The notes under the pieces were generated by a model. It worked only from the letters and a program-made list of their open reading frames with translations, was not told the DNA's origin and did not search any database. From assembly GCA_016200085.1 (NCBI GenBank), contig JACQFL010000036.1, forward strand, positions 124,001 to 188,000: a stretch of 64,000 nucleotides of DNA, written 5' to 3'. Source of the DNA: Candidatus Rokuibacteriota bacterium (GTDB lineage Bacteria; Methylomirabilota; Methylomirabilia; Rokubacteriales; CSP1-6). This document shows positions 1-7,923 of the stretch, one piece after another (position 1 is the first letter of the stretch; the number at the start of each line of letters is the position of its first letter). The translations under genes and the position numbers were made by a program.

Positions 1-425
1 TCGACGACCTGCACGGCGGTGACGGGCTTCCAGTAGGACGCGCTCCAGTAGTGGCTCTTCGTCGCCGGGTTGGCCATGTACTCGTACGTCGCCTTGACCG
101 ACTCCGCCGTGAACGGCTCGCCGTTGTGGAACTTGACGCCACGGCGCAGGGTGAACTCCCAGGTGGTGTCGTTGATCACCTTCCAGCCGGTGGCCAGCAT
201 CGGCTTGGGCTTGAGGGTCTTCGCGTCGCGGTCGAGCAGGCGATCGTACATGTGCTCGAGCATGTTGTTCGTCGTCCAGTCCACGATCGTCACGCCGATC
301 AGGGTGCGCGGCTCGGCGCCGAGGCCGACCACGACCTCCTTGGTCCGCGCCCGGTCCTGCGCGGGGGCCGGGACGACGCCGGCGGCGATCAGGAGGATCA
401 GCGCGAGGGACAATGATCGGCGCAT
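1..425 (-). CDS. ABC transporter solute-binding protein, family 5 (partial, C-terminus beyond left edge)
   Basis: Reading from an ATG at 425 gives 141 codons with no stop before the window edge. Residues 1-23 form a Sec signal peptide (MRRSLSLALILLIAAG, then PAPAQ). The mature part matches the peptide/nickel/opine binding-protein family SBP_bac_5: a YDRLL segment near residue 60, W-F-TLR near 89-95 and the hallmark HNGEPFTAESVK at 100-111. A purine-rich ribosome site (AAAGGAG) lies 6 bases before the ATG. It would capture the substrate in the periplasm for the two permeases at 651-2374, which precede it in the same operon. The substrate cannot be told from sequence. Confidence 0.93.
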   Translation of the reverse strand, partial: MRRSLSLALILLIAAGVVPAPAQDRARTKEVVVGLGAEPRTLIGVTIVDWTTNNMLEHMYDRLLDRDAKTLKPKPMLATGWKVINDTTWEFTLRRGVKFHNGEPFTAESVKATYEYMANPATKSHYWSASYWKPVTAVQVV

Positions 426-605
426 GGCGGCTCCTTTGCTCGAAGCGGTCGATGACGGTGGAACGCGCGTCCCCGGAGGATACACGACCTCCCCGACCAC
501 CGGGAAGAGCGCCTCCGTCGCCAGCGCGCCCGTGAGCCGGGAACACCGCCCCGGCTTGGCCGGCGGAGCGTCCGGAACGCGGGTCGAAGGAACCGCGGAC
601 GCGGT

Positions 606-643
606 GGGGGGCATTCGGGGGGAGCGGCGTTCGCTCCCCCCGA
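606..643. repeat. Dispersed palindromic repeat, family P1, copy 1
   Basis: A 12-bp perfect stem (615-626 with 632-643, loop GCGTT) flanked by a C-rich tail when read on the minus strand. The same hairpin core and CCCCCACC tail recur at 6698-6741 and 34101-34141. It sits between the dppC-like stop and the binding-protein start. No T tract follows, so it is not a typical intrinsic terminator. Confidence 0.7.
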
Positions 644-650
644 TCTTCAA

Positions 651-1457
651 TCAGACGCGCAGCTTGGGATCGAGGGAGTCGCGGAGCCAGTCGCCGAGCA
701 GGTTCACGCCCAGCGCCGTGAGCGCGAGCGCGGCGCCCGGGAAGGCGGCGAGCCACCAGGCGACGTACAGGTAGTCGCGGCTCTCGGCGAGCATGTTGCC
801 CCACGCCGGCGTGGGCGGCTGCACGCCGAAGCCCAGGAAGCTGATGGCGGCCTCGGCCACGATGAACTGCGAGAACTGCAGGCTGGCCACCACGATGATG
901 GACGGCGCGACGTTGGGCAGGACGTGGCGGAACAGCAGGCGGGCGCGTCCCGCCCCGAGCGCCGCGGCCGCCTGGACGTAGTCGCGCTCCTTCACGGTGA
1001 GGACCTCGCCGCGCACCACGCGAGCATACACGACCCATCCGGCGGCCGAAAGGCTGAGGATGATGTTGCGCAGGCCGAGGCCGACGATGACGTTGATCGT
1101 CATCGCGAGCAGGATGAACGGGAACGACAGCTGCACGTCGGCGATGCGCATCAGCGCCGTCGACGGCCAGCCTTCCACGAAGCCGGCGACGAGGCCGAGG
1201 AGCCCGCCGGCCACCGCGGTGACCGCCACCGTGCAGGTCCCGATGAAGAGCGCCAGGCGCGCCCCGTAGATCACGCGCGCGAGCAGGTCGCGGCCGAGCT
1301 GGTCGGTGCCGAGCGGATGCGCGGCCGAGCCGGGCGGCTTCAGCATGGAGCCGAAGTCGCTCGTCACGGGATCCGCGGGCACGAGCCAGGGCGCGCCGAG
1401 AGCGGCCACGACGACGGCGAGCAGCACGCCCAGGCCGAGCCAGGCCTTGAACGTCAC
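651..1457 (-). CDS. ABC transporter permease, DppC/OppC type
   Basis: 268 residues starting at GTG 1457, which overlaps the upstream dppB-like stop by 4 bases. An N-terminal membrane helix is followed by the DPLGTDQLGRDL-like segment typical of DppC (here HPLGTDQLGRDLLARV, about residues 48-63). The BPD_transp_1 domain then runs to the end, with about six membrane segments in all and an EAA-type loop (ALGAGRARLLFRHVLPN, about 165-181) that docks on the ATPase. It forms the inner-membrane channel with the 1454-2374 product. No DppD/DppF ATPase gene lies inside the window; it may lie beyond the left edge. Confidence 0.93.
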   Translation of the reverse strand: MTFKAWLGLGVLLAVVVAALGAPWLVPADPVTSDFGSMLKPPGSAAHPLGTDQLGRDLLARVIYGARLALFIGTCTVAVTAVAGGLLGLVAGFVEGWPSTALMRIADVQLSFPFILLAMTINVIVGLGLRNIILSLSAAGWVVYARVVRGEVLTVKERDYVQAAAALGAGRARLLFRHVLPNVAPSIIVVASLQFSQFIVAEAAISFLGFGVQPPTPAWGNMLAESRDYLYVAWWLAAFPGAALALTALGVNLLGDWLRDSLDPKLRV

Positions 1458-2374
1458 GCGCGGAGCCTGACCCGGGGGTCGAGCCAGCCGTAGAGGAGGT
1501 CGACGGCGAGGTTGATGAGCGTGTAGGTCGTGGAGATCACGAAGACGGCGGCGAGGACGACGGGAAAGTCGCGGTTGAGCAGCGCCTGTACGGTCAGCCG
1601 GCCGAGCCCGGGCCAGGCGAAGACCGTCTCGGTGATCACGGCGCCGCCCAGGAGCTGGCCGATCTCGAGCCCGGCCAGGGTCACGATGGGCACCGCGGAG
1701 TTGCGCAGCGTGTGCTTGGCGATCACGCGGGTCTCGGCGAGGCCCTTGGCGCGCGCGGTGAGGACGTAGTCCTCGCCGAGCGACTCCAGCACCGCCGAGC
1801 GCGTCAGGCGCGCCACGCGGGCGGCGAAGAAGGCGGCGAGCACGATGGAGGGCATGACGAGGTGCGCGAGCCCGCCGCGGCCGCCCGTGGGCAGCCAGCG
1901 GAGCTGCACCGAGAAGAGGTAGATCAGCATGAGGCCGAGCCAGAAGCCGGGCACGGCCTGGCCGAGGACCGTGGCCACCGTGGCGGCGTGATCGACGGCC
2001 GTGTTGCGGCGCACCGCGGAGATCACGCCGAGCGGCACGGCCACCACGAGCGTCAGGAGCACGGCGGTGGAGGCGAGGAGCAGGGTGGCGGGCAGCCGCT
2101 CGATCACGAGCCCGAGCGCGCTCTGCCGGTAGCGCAGCGACTGGCCGAAGTCGCCGCGCAGCGCCCCGCCCACGAATCGGCCGTACTGCACGAGGAGCGG
2201 ATCGTTGAATCCCAGACGCTGGCGGAACTCGTTGACGTCCTTGGCCTGGATGTCCATCGGCATGAAGAAGAGCACGGGGTCGCCGCTGAGCCGCACCAGC
2301 CCGAAGACCGCCGTCAGGGAGAGCGCCACCACCAGCACGGTCTGCCCGAGACGGGAGAGCACGTAGGCGCGCAC
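1454..2374 (-). CDS. ABC transporter permease, DppB/OppB type
   Basis: 306 residues, starting at GTG 2374 as MRAYVLSRLGQTVLVV, the standard N-terminus of DppB-type permeases. About six membrane helices, with the EAA loop ARAKGLAETRVIAKHTLRN near residues 205-223. First gene of the peptide/nickel transport operon; its stop overlaps the start of the dppC-like gene. A TACAAC box ends 8 bases before the start codon, so the mRNA could be leaderless. Confidence 0.93.
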   Translation of the reverse strand: MRAYVLSRLGQTVLVVALSLTAVFGLVRLSGDPVLFFMPMDIQAKDVNEFRQRLGFNDPLLVQYGRFVGGALRGDFGQSLRYRQSALGLVIERLPATLLLASTAVLLTLVVAVPLGVISAVRRNTAVDHAATVATVLGQAVPGFWLGLMLIYLFSVQLRWLPTGGRGGLAHLVMPSIVLAAFFAARVARLTRSAVLESLGEDYVLTARAKGLAETRVIAKHTLRNSAVPIVTLAGLEIGQLLGGAVITETVFAWPGLGRLTVQALLNRDFPVVLAAVFVISTTYTLINLAVDLLYGWLDPRVRLRA

Positions 2375-2382
2375 GGGCTACT

Positions 2383-2388
2383 GTTGTA
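2383..2388 (-). promoter_or_regulatory. Candidate -10 box for the dppB-like operon
   Basis: On the minus strand GCTACAAC lies 8 bases upstream of the GTG start, so transcription would begin at or next to the start codon. No convincing -35 is seen. Similar boxes precede the genes starting at 14725 and 61483. Confidence 0.35.
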
Positions 2389-2519
2389 GCACGCGGCGGA
2401 TGCGCGCGGCGCGCGCGCGCCCGCTCCGCCCGCGCTTCGCGAGCGCTAGGCGTGGTCCTTCTGGGGCCGGGCGACGATGGGGACGACGGCGTACGAGGGG
2501 AACGTCACATCCTCGGCCG

Positions 2520-3470
2520 TCAGGCGATGACTTCCTCCAGCGTCCGGGCGTACCACGACGCGTCGGGGAACGTGATCGGGCGCACGGCGGGCAGCGTGAC
2601 CCCGGCCCGTCGGTAGCGCTCGATGTAGTCGCGGCCCGCGGCGGCCGTGCCGACGGCGCCGATGGCGTCGACGAGGACGGCCGGCGTCTTCTTCGTCCGG
2701 TCGAACTCGCGGATCGCCTCGCCGAGGCCGGCGCCCTCCATCATCGCCCGGTAGAAGGGCAGCATGAGATAGCGCGTGAGCTCCCCCGCGAACGCCTCCC
2801 GCGCCGCGGGGACGTCGTCGGTCATCGCGAGGGGCGCGGGGCAGACGATCTCGAAGCCCGTGAGGCTCTTGCCCGCGCGTTCGCGCCCGCGCTCGAGCGC
2901 CGGCACGGCCACGTCGGCGACGTAGGACGGCGGCGTCAGCCACAGCACGGCGCCGTCCGCGATCTCGCCCGCCAGCTCGCACATCTTCGGCGAGAGCGCC
3001 GCGAGGTAGATCGGCGGGCCCGGCGGCGCGTCGGGCACGGCGTAGGGCCAGCGCGCGGTGTAGATCCGTCCCTCGAAGGCCTGGCCGCCGAAGACGGCGC
3101 GCACGGCCGCGACGTACTCGCGCATGGCCTCGAGCGGCCGCGCCAGGGAGAGCCCGAGCATGCCCTCCATCGCCGGCTTGTGGCTGACCCCGATGCCCAG
3201 GCGGAAGCGGCCGCCGGTGGTCTCGGCCAGCGTCAGCGCGGCCTGGGCCATCGCCGCGGGGTGCCGCGGATAGATGGGGACGACGCCGTTGCCGAGGCCG
3301 ACCCGGCTCGTCGCCGCGCCGTAGGCCGCGAGGACGACGAAGGAGTCACGCCCCGCGCCGTGGGTCACCCAGACGCTCTCGTAGCCGAGCTCTTCGGCGC
3401 GGCGGGCCAGGCGGACGGCGGCGCCCAGGTCACGACCGGGATTGATGTAGGCGGCCACACGTGTCGTCAT
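2520..3470 (-). CDS. LLM-class (luciferase-like) flavin-dependent oxidoreductase
   Basis: 316 residues from ATG 3470, chosen because GGAGG lies 5 bases upstream; the GTG at 3482 precedes that site. Bacterial luciferase-like TIM-barrel features are visible: LARRAEELGYESVWVTHG near residue 22, the GNGVVPIYPRHPAAMAQ segment near 60-76, and GRFRLGIGVSH near 87-97, where flavin or F420 is bound in family members. Substrate and cofactor (FMN or F420) are not determinable here. It lies alone between the peptide transporter and the HTH gene. Confidence 0.9.
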   Translation of the reverse strand: MTTRVAAYINPGRDLGAAVRLARRAEELGYESVWVTHGAGRDSFVVLAAYGAATSRVGLGNGVVPIYPRHPAAMAQAALTLAETTGGRFRLGIGVSHKPAMEGMLGLSLARPLEAMREYVAAVRAVFGGQAFEGRIYTARWPYAVPDAPPGPPIYLAALSPKMCELAGEIADGAVLWLTPPSYVADVAVPALERGRERAGKSLTGFEIVCPAPLAMTDDVPAAREAFAGELTRYLMLPFYRAMMEGAGLGEAIREFDRTKKTPAVLVDAIGAVGTAAAGRDYIERYRRAGVTLPAVRPITFPDASWYARTLEEVIA

Positions 3471-3490
3471 CACGACCTCCACCGGCGGCT

Positions 3491-3562
3491 ATCGAGGAGC
3501 GCCGCGGGTTCCCCGCGGCGCTCCGAGCGTTGGGGGGTCTGGGGGGCGCCCGGAGGCCCCTC
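3491..3562. repeat. Dispersed palindromic repeat, family P2, copy 1
   Basis: A 13-bp perfect stem (3496-3508 with 3512-3524, loop TTC) followed by CGAGCGTTGGGGGG, then a GGGGGGCGCCCGGAG block. The same arrangement recurs at 5089-5161 in the same orientation. It lies between the HTH gene stop and the LLM gene start. Confidence 0.75.
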
Positions 3563-3568
3563 AGTCCA

Positions 3569-3817
3569 TCAATCGCGGATCCAGGTCTCGGCCAGCGGGA
3601 TCTCCCACGCGCGGCGCCGGGCGGCGGAGTCGGTGGGGGACACCCGCAACAGCTCCTCGACGTCGGTGCGGCGGTACAGCCGCTGGCGCTTGATGCCCTG
3701 GCGATAGCTGCGCAGGACACCACGGCTGACGTAGGCGTACAGCGTGGCCCGCTTGACGTTCAGCCGCCGGGCCGCCTCGCTCGCGCTCAGGAACTCCTCG
3801 CCCTCGACGGTGACCAC
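3569..3817 (-). CDS. Small excisionase/MerR-type helix-turn-helix protein
   Basis: 82 residues. The core SASEAARRLNVKRATLYAYV (residues 11-30) followed by SRGVL and a basic RLYRRTDVEELL wing is an HTH_17/excisionase-type winged helix that reads DNA. It is divergent from the citrate synthase gene, with 110 bp between start codons. From memory, a family of citrate synthases carries this same HTH (YAYVSRG core) fused at the N-terminus; here the two are separate and oppositely transcribed. Likely a local regulator acting on the shared intergenic region. A complete short protein is more likely than a fragment because it has a clean start and stop. Confidence 0.8.
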   Translation of the reverse strand: MVTVEGEEFLSASEAARRLNVKRATLYAYVSRGVLRSYRQGIKRQRLYRRTDVEELLRVSPTDSAARRRAWEIPLAETWIRD

Positions 3818-3857
3818 GGCTCCCAGCTTAGCAGCCGGCCGGTCGCCTGTTCAAGCC

Positions 3858-3892
3858 TGGTAATGTGAAATCAATATAAATCATGTATCATG
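3858..3892. promoter_or_regulatory. AT-rich divergent control region with direct repeats
   Basis: An unusually AT-rich island between the HTH gene and the citrate synthase. It contains two adjacent ATCATG units (3880-3885 and 3887-3892), an AATCA at 3869-3873, and a TATAAA that could serve as a -10. Probable promoter and operator shared by the two divergent genes; the link to the HTH protein is inferred from position only. Confidence 0.4.
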
Positions 3893-3927
3893 GTGAACCG
3901 TCGAACCCATACCACCAGGAGGGAGCC

Positions 3928-5073
3928 ATGGCCACGGAGTGGAAGTCGGGACTGGAGGACGTGATCGCGGCGCGCTCGGCGATCACGGCGATCGACGGCG
4001 CGGCCGGGCGCCTGTACTACCGGGGCTACGAGATCGGCGAGCTGGCGGGCGCCGTCCCGTTCGAGGCGGTGACGCACCTGCTCTGGTTCGGCGAGCTGCC
4101 CGCCAGGAGCGACACGGCCTTCGCGGACCGCCTGGCGGCCGCCCGGGGCCTGCCGGCGCCCGTGCGCGAGCTGCTCGAGCGGCTGCCGCGCACGTGCCAT
4201 CCCCTCGACGCCCTGCGCACGGCGCTGTCGCTGGCGGCGGCCTGGGATCCGGACACGCGCTCGAACGAGCCCGAGGCGAACCTCGCCAAGTGCGTCCGTC
4301 TCATGAGCCTCGTGCCCGAGACGGTGGCGGCCTGGCAGCGCCTCCGCACCGGCCAGGCGCCTGTGCAGGGCCAGGCCGGCGGCTCCCACGCGGCGCGTTT
4401 CCTCCAGCTCCTCACGGGCCGGGCGCCGACGGCCGAGGTGGCGCGCGTCATGGACGTCGTGCTCACCCTGCACGCCGATCACGAGCTCAACGCCTCCACC
4501 TTCGCCCTGCGGGTGGCCGTCGCCACCCTCGCCGATCTGCACGCCGCGACGGTCGCCGCCGTCTCGACCCTCAAGGGCCCTCGCCACGGCGGCGCCAACG
4601 AGGACGTCCTCGCGATGCTCCGCGAGATCGGCGATCCCGCGCGGGCAGAAGGGTTCGTGGCGTCGCGGCTCGACGCGCGGGAGGGAAAATCGAGGAGGGA
4701 GCGCGCCGATCCCCGCGCGCGGATCCCCGGCTTCGGCCATCGCGTCTACAGGGTCGACGACGCGCGCGCGAGGGTGCTGAAGTCCATGGCCAAGGAGATG
4801 GCGGACGCGACGGGCCGCGGGCGGCTCTTCGAGGTCGCCGAGCGGCTCTACGACGCCATGCGCGCGCGGACGAGCCTGCCGGTGAACGTGGACTTCTTCT
4901 CGGCCGTGGTCTACGACGCCCTCGACATCCCGCCGGACTTCTGCACGTCGATCTTCGCGGTGGGACGGGTGGCGGGCTGGTGCGGACACGCGCTCGAGCA
5001 GTTCGCCGACAACCGGCTCATCCGGCCCCGCGCCGACTACGTCGGACGGCCGCCGCGCCGGCTCGCCGGCTGA
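3928..5073 (+). CDS. Citrate synthase / 2-methylcitrate synthase family protein
   Basis: 381 residues from ATG 3928, preceded by AGGAGGGAGCC; the upstream in-frame ATG at 3883 lacks such a site. Condenses acetyl-CoA with an oxo-acid. Active-site landmarks are present: HELNAS near residue 189, GFGHRVYR near 270 (preceded by a small basic insertion compared with the copy at 46259) and VNVDFF near 325 with the catalytic Asp. Citrate versus methylcitrate specificity cannot be decided. Transcribed away from the HTH gene and followed by repeat P2, so it is probably monocistronic. Confidence 0.92.
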   Translation: MATEWKSGLEDVIAARSAITAIDGAAGRLYYRGYEIGELAGAVPFEAVTHLLWFGELPARSDTAFADRLAAARGLPAPVRELLERLPRTCHPLDALRTALSLAAAWDPDTRSNEPEANLAKCVRLMSLVPETVAAWQRLRTGQAPVQGQAGGSHAARFLQLLTGRAPTAEVARVMDVVLTLHADHELNASTFALRVAVATLADLHAATVAAVSTLKGPRHGGANEDVLAMLREIGDPARAEGFVASRLDAREGKSRRERADPRARIPGFGHRVYRVDDARARVLKSMAKEMADATGRGRLFEVAERLYDAMRARTSLPVNVDFFSAVVYDALDIPPDFCTSIFAVGRVAGWCGHALEQFADNRLIRPRADYVGRPPRRLAG

Positions 5074-5088
5074 GCAACGCTATCGTGT

Positions 5089-5161
5089 CGTCGAGGGGCG
5101 CCGCGGCTGCGCCGCGGTGCCCCGAGCGTCGGGGGGATTTGGGGGGCGCCCGGAGCCCCCC
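5089..5161. repeat. Dispersed palindromic repeat, family P2, copy 2
   Basis: A 13-bp stem with one mismatch (5095-5107 with 5111-5123), then CGAGCGTCGGGGGG and GGGGGGCGCCCGGAG, as in the copy at 3491-3562. It occupies nearly the whole gap between the convergent citrate synthase and O-methyltransferase genes. Confidence 0.75.
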
Positions 5162-5167
5162 AATGAG

Positions 5168-5725
5168 TCAAACCCGGACGCTGACCTCCATGGCGTCGTC
5201 GCCGAAGACGTGCTCGCGGGAGTCCCAGCCGCCGCCGGCCGCGCGGACGTACTCGAGGTAGGGGGCGACGGCCTTGCCGGCGATACCGGTGTTGTCGGCG
5301 ACCACCACGGCGCCCGCCGTCAGCTTGGGCTCCAGCTGGCGAAGGTAGTCGAGGTAGTCCTCCTTGACCGCGTCGAGGAAGACGAAGTCGAAGCGGCCGG
5401 GGAGAAACGGGATGGCGCGGAGCGCGTCGCCGCCAACGACCTTCACCCGCTTGCCGAGGCCGGCCTCGGCGACGTTGGCCTCGACCAGGCTCGCGAGGAA
5501 CGGGTTCACCTCGATACAGACGAGCCGGCCGCCCGCGGGCAGCGAGCCGGCGATGAGGATCGCCGAGTAGCCGAGCAGCGACCCGATCTCGACCGCTCGC
5601 CTCGGCCGGTGACGATCGATCAGGCGCCGGATGAGGCGGCCCTTGGCGCGCCCGACGACCGGGATGTGCCACGCGGCGACGGCTCGGTCCATCGTCGCCA
5701 GCATCCGCCTCGCGCCCTTCGTCAT
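5168..5725 (-). CDS. O-methyltransferase (family 3, SAM-dependent)
   Basis: 185 residues from ATG 5725, which overlaps the TGA of the HMG-CoA lyase gene (TGATG). SAM-binding motif I is EIGSLLGYSAILIAG near residue 47, followed by the acidic CIEVNP strand end, and FVFLDAVKEDYLDYL near 110 with the metal-binding Asp of catechol-type O-methyltransferases. The long in-frame extension upstream to 6259 is the lyase read in the wrong frame. Substrate unknown; translational coupling suggests it belongs to the operon with the lyase. Confidence 0.9.
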   Translation of the reverse strand: MTKGARRMLATMDRAVAAWHIPVVGRAKGRLIRRLIDRHRPRRAVEIGSLLGYSAILIAGSLPAGGRLVCIEVNPFLASLVEANVAEAGLGKRVKVVGGDALRAIPFLPGRFDFVFLDAVKEDYLDYLRQLEPKLTAGAVVVADNTGIAGKAVAPYLEYVRAAGGGWDSREHVFGDDAMEVSVRV

Positions 5726-6675
5726 CAGCCCGGCCGCGGCAGGCGCGCCGCCACGCCGTCGGGAAGCGGGTAGCGGCGGTCCGATTTCCCTGCCTTGACG
5801 ATCTGGCCCGGCAGCGGACGTCCCACGATCTCCTGCACGCGCCGCGAGGCGGCGAGCAGGGCCTCGAGGTCGATGCCGGTGGCCACGCCCATGGCGTGCA
5901 GGCAGTGGACGAGGTCCTCGGTGCACACGTTGCCCGAGGCGCCCGGCGCGAACGGGCAGCCGCCGAGCCCGCCGATGGAGGCGTCGACGTGCGTCACCCC
6001 GCACTCCATCGCGGCGAGGATGTTCGGGATCGCCATGGCCCGCGTGTCGTGGGTGTGCAGCGTCCACTCGATCCCCGGGAAGCGGGGCATCAGGTGCTCG
6101 AGGACGGAGGCCACCTGGCGCGGGTTCGCCATGCCCGTGGTGTCGGCGAGGCCGATCGCCGGCGCGCCGATGTCCACCAGCCGCGCCACCACCGACTCGA
6201 GCCGCGCCAGGGGCACCTCGCCCTCGAACGGACAGCCGAACGAGGTCGAGATCCCGCACGCGACCGCGACGCGCGCCCGCGCCGCCACCTGCATCACCGC
6301 GCGCAGCTTCTCGATGGACTCGGCGACGGTCATGTTGACGTTGGCGAGGTTGTGGCTCTCGCTCGCCGAGACGACCGTATGGATCTCGTCGACCCCGGCG
6401 TCCACCGCACGGACCGCGCCCTTGTCGTTCGGCACCAGGGCGGCGTACCGGGTGCCCGGCCGGCGGCGGATCTTCGCCATCACCTGCTCGGCATCACGCA
6501 GCTGGGGCACCGCCTTGGGGTGGACGAAGGACGTCGCCTCGATCCGGAGCAGGCCCGCCGCGCTCAGGAGGTCGATGGCCTCGATCTTCTGCTCCGTGGG
6601 AATGAACCCGGGCTCGATCTGGAAGCCGTCGCGAGGGCCGACCTCGCAGATCGTGACGCGTTCCGCCAGTTTCAC
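5725..6675 (-). CDS. Hydroxymethylglutaryl-CoA lyase
   Basis: 316 residues from GTG 6675, preceded by GGAGG at good spacing. The N-terminus TICEVGPRDGFQIEP carries the metal and catalytic GPRDG signature, THDTRAMAIPN holds the metal-binding histidine, and GGLGGCPFAPGASGN holds the catalytic Cys of the HMGL family. It splits 3-hydroxy-3-methylglutaryl-CoA into acetyl-CoA and acetoacetate, the last step of leucine degradation. The following acyl-CoA dehydrogenase, hydratase and CoA-transferase genes are on the same strand. Confidence 0.93.
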   Translation of the reverse strand: MKLAERVTICEVGPRDGFQIEPGFIPTEQKIEAIDLLSAAGLLRIEATSFVHPKAVPQLRDAEQVMAKIRRRPGTRYAALVPNDKGAVRAVDAGVDEIHTVVSASESHNLANVNMTVAESIEKLRAVMQVAARARVAVACGISTSFGCPFEGEVPLARLESVVARLVDIGAPAIGLADTTGMANPRQVASVLEHLMPRFPGIEWTLHTHDTRAMAIPNILAAMECGVTHVDASIGGLGGCPFAPGASGNVCTEDLVHCLHAMGVATGIDLEALLAASRRVQEIVGRPLPGQIVKAGKSDRRYPLPDGVAARLPRPG

Positions 6676-6697
6676 GGGCCCTCCGCGTGATCGATCG

Positions 6698-6741
6698 ACG
6701 TCGGGGGGAGCGGCGCCGCTCCCCCCGACGTCCCCCACCGG
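6698..6741. repeat. Dispersed palindromic repeat, family P1, copy 2
   Basis: A perfect 34-bp palindrome at 6698-6731 with no loop bases, followed by CCCCCACCGG. Same core as 615-643 (minus orientation) and 34103-34126. Located between two co-directional genes. Confidence 0.8.
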
Positions 6742-6754
6742 GATTCCGCGGCGT

Positions 6755-7921
6755 TCAGTACGATCTCGGCATCCCCAGGACGTGCTCGCCGACGTAGGCC
6801 ATCACGAGGTTCTGGTTGATGGGCGCGGTCTTGTAGAGCCGGCATTCGCGGAACTTGCGCTCGATGTCGTACTCCTCGGCGTAGCCGTAGCCCCCGTGAC
6901 AATCGATGCAGGCGTTCGCCGCCTCCCAGGCCGCCTCGGCCGCGAGGTACTTGGCCATGTTGGCCTCGGGGCCGCACGGCTGGCCCGCGTCGAAGAGGGC
7001 GGCCGCCTTGTTGCGCATGAGGGCGGCGGCCTCCACCGCCATGTACGCCTTGGCGATGGGGAACTGGACGCCCTGGTTGGCCCCGATCGGCCGGCCGAAG
7101 ATCACGCGCGCGTTCGAGTACGCCACGGCCTTCTCGGTGAACCAGCGGCCGTCGCCGATGGACTCCGAGCCCACCAGGATGCGCTCGGCGTTCATGCCGT
7201 CGAGGATGTAGGCGAAGCCGCGGCCCTCCTCGCCGATCAGGCTCGCCGCCGGGATCTCCAGGTTGTCGAAGAAGATCGCGTTGGTGGAGTGATTCATCAT
7301 CATGCGCAGCGGGCGGATGTCCAGGCCCTTGACGTGCCGGATGTCGACGAGGAAGACCGACAGCCCCTCCGTCTTCCGCTTCACCGTCTCCACCGGCGTG
7401 GTGCGGGCGAGCAGCAGCATCATGTCGGACTGCAGCGCGCGCGAGATGAACATCTTCTGGCCGTTGACCAGGTACCGGTCGCCCTGCCGGACCGCGGTGG
7501 TCTGGAGCTTCGTGGTGTCGGAGCCGGCGTTGGGCTCGGTGACGCCGAAGGCCTGCAGGCGCAGGTCCCCCGTGGCGATCTTCGGGAGGTAGGCGCGCTT
7601 CTGCGCCTCGCTGCCGTGGCGGAGCAGCGTGCCCATGATGTACATCTGGGCGTGGCAGGCCGCGGCGTTGCCGCCGAAGGCGTGGATGGTTTCCAGGATC
7701 AGCGCGCCCTCGGTGATGCCGAGCCCCGCGCCCCCGTAGGCCTCGGGGATGAGCGCGCCGAGATACCCGGCCTTGGTGAGCTCGCTGACGAAGGCCTCGG
7801 GATACTCGCGCTTGATGTCCAGGGCGCGCCAGTACTCGCCCGGGTAGCGCTTGCAGATGTCGGCGACGCCCTCGCGGAGAGCGCGCTGCTCGTCGGAGAG
7901 CGCGAGGGGGATGGACGCCAT
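6755..7921 (-). CDS. Acyl-CoA dehydrogenase
   Basis: 388 residues from ATG 7921. It oxidises an acyl-CoA to the 2-enoyl-CoA with FAD, passing electrons to ETF. Family signatures: AFGVTEPNAGSDTTKLQT near residue 125 (flavin loop), NGQKMFIS near 152, and the C-terminal HGGYGYAEEYDIERKFRE near 350, where many members place the catalytic glutamate nearby. Two bases separate its start from the hydratase stop, so it is translated with the hydratase and CoA-transferase. Confidence 0.93.
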   Translation of the reverse strand: MASIPLALSDEQRALREGVADICKRYPGEYWRALDIKREYPEAFVSELTKAGYLGALIPEAYGGAGLGITEGALILETIHAFGGNAAACHAQMYIMGTLLRHGSEAQKRAYLPKIATGDLRLQAFGVTEPNAGSDTTKLQTTAVRQGDRYLVNGQKMFISRALQSDMMLLLARTTPVETVKRKTEGLSVFLVDIRHVKGLDIRPLRMMMNHSTNAIFFDNLEIPAASLIGEEGRGFAYILDGMNAERILVGSESIGDGRWFTEKAVAYSNARVIFGRPIGANQGVQFPIAKAYMAVEAAALMRNKAAALFDAGQPCGPEANMAKYLAAEAAWEAANACIDCHGGYGYAEEYDIERKFRECRLYKTAPINQNLVMAYVGEHVLGMPRSY

Positions 7922-7923
7922 GG

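Noticed and set aside
2446-2530. Short minus-strand frame after the LLM gene ending in a plausible-looking peptide
   Set aside because: Only 20-26 codons precede its stop outside the LLM gene; the upstream part is the LLM gene out of frame. No ribosome site.
606-5161. GC hairpins as intrinsic terminators
   Set aside because: No T tract follows on either strand; they recur with shared flanks, so they are treated as dispersed repeats.
5726-6259. Long upstream extension of the O-methyltransferase frame
   Set aside because: It is Arg/Pro-rich shadow of the HMG-CoA lyase; the ATG at 5725 with TGATG overlap is the natural start.
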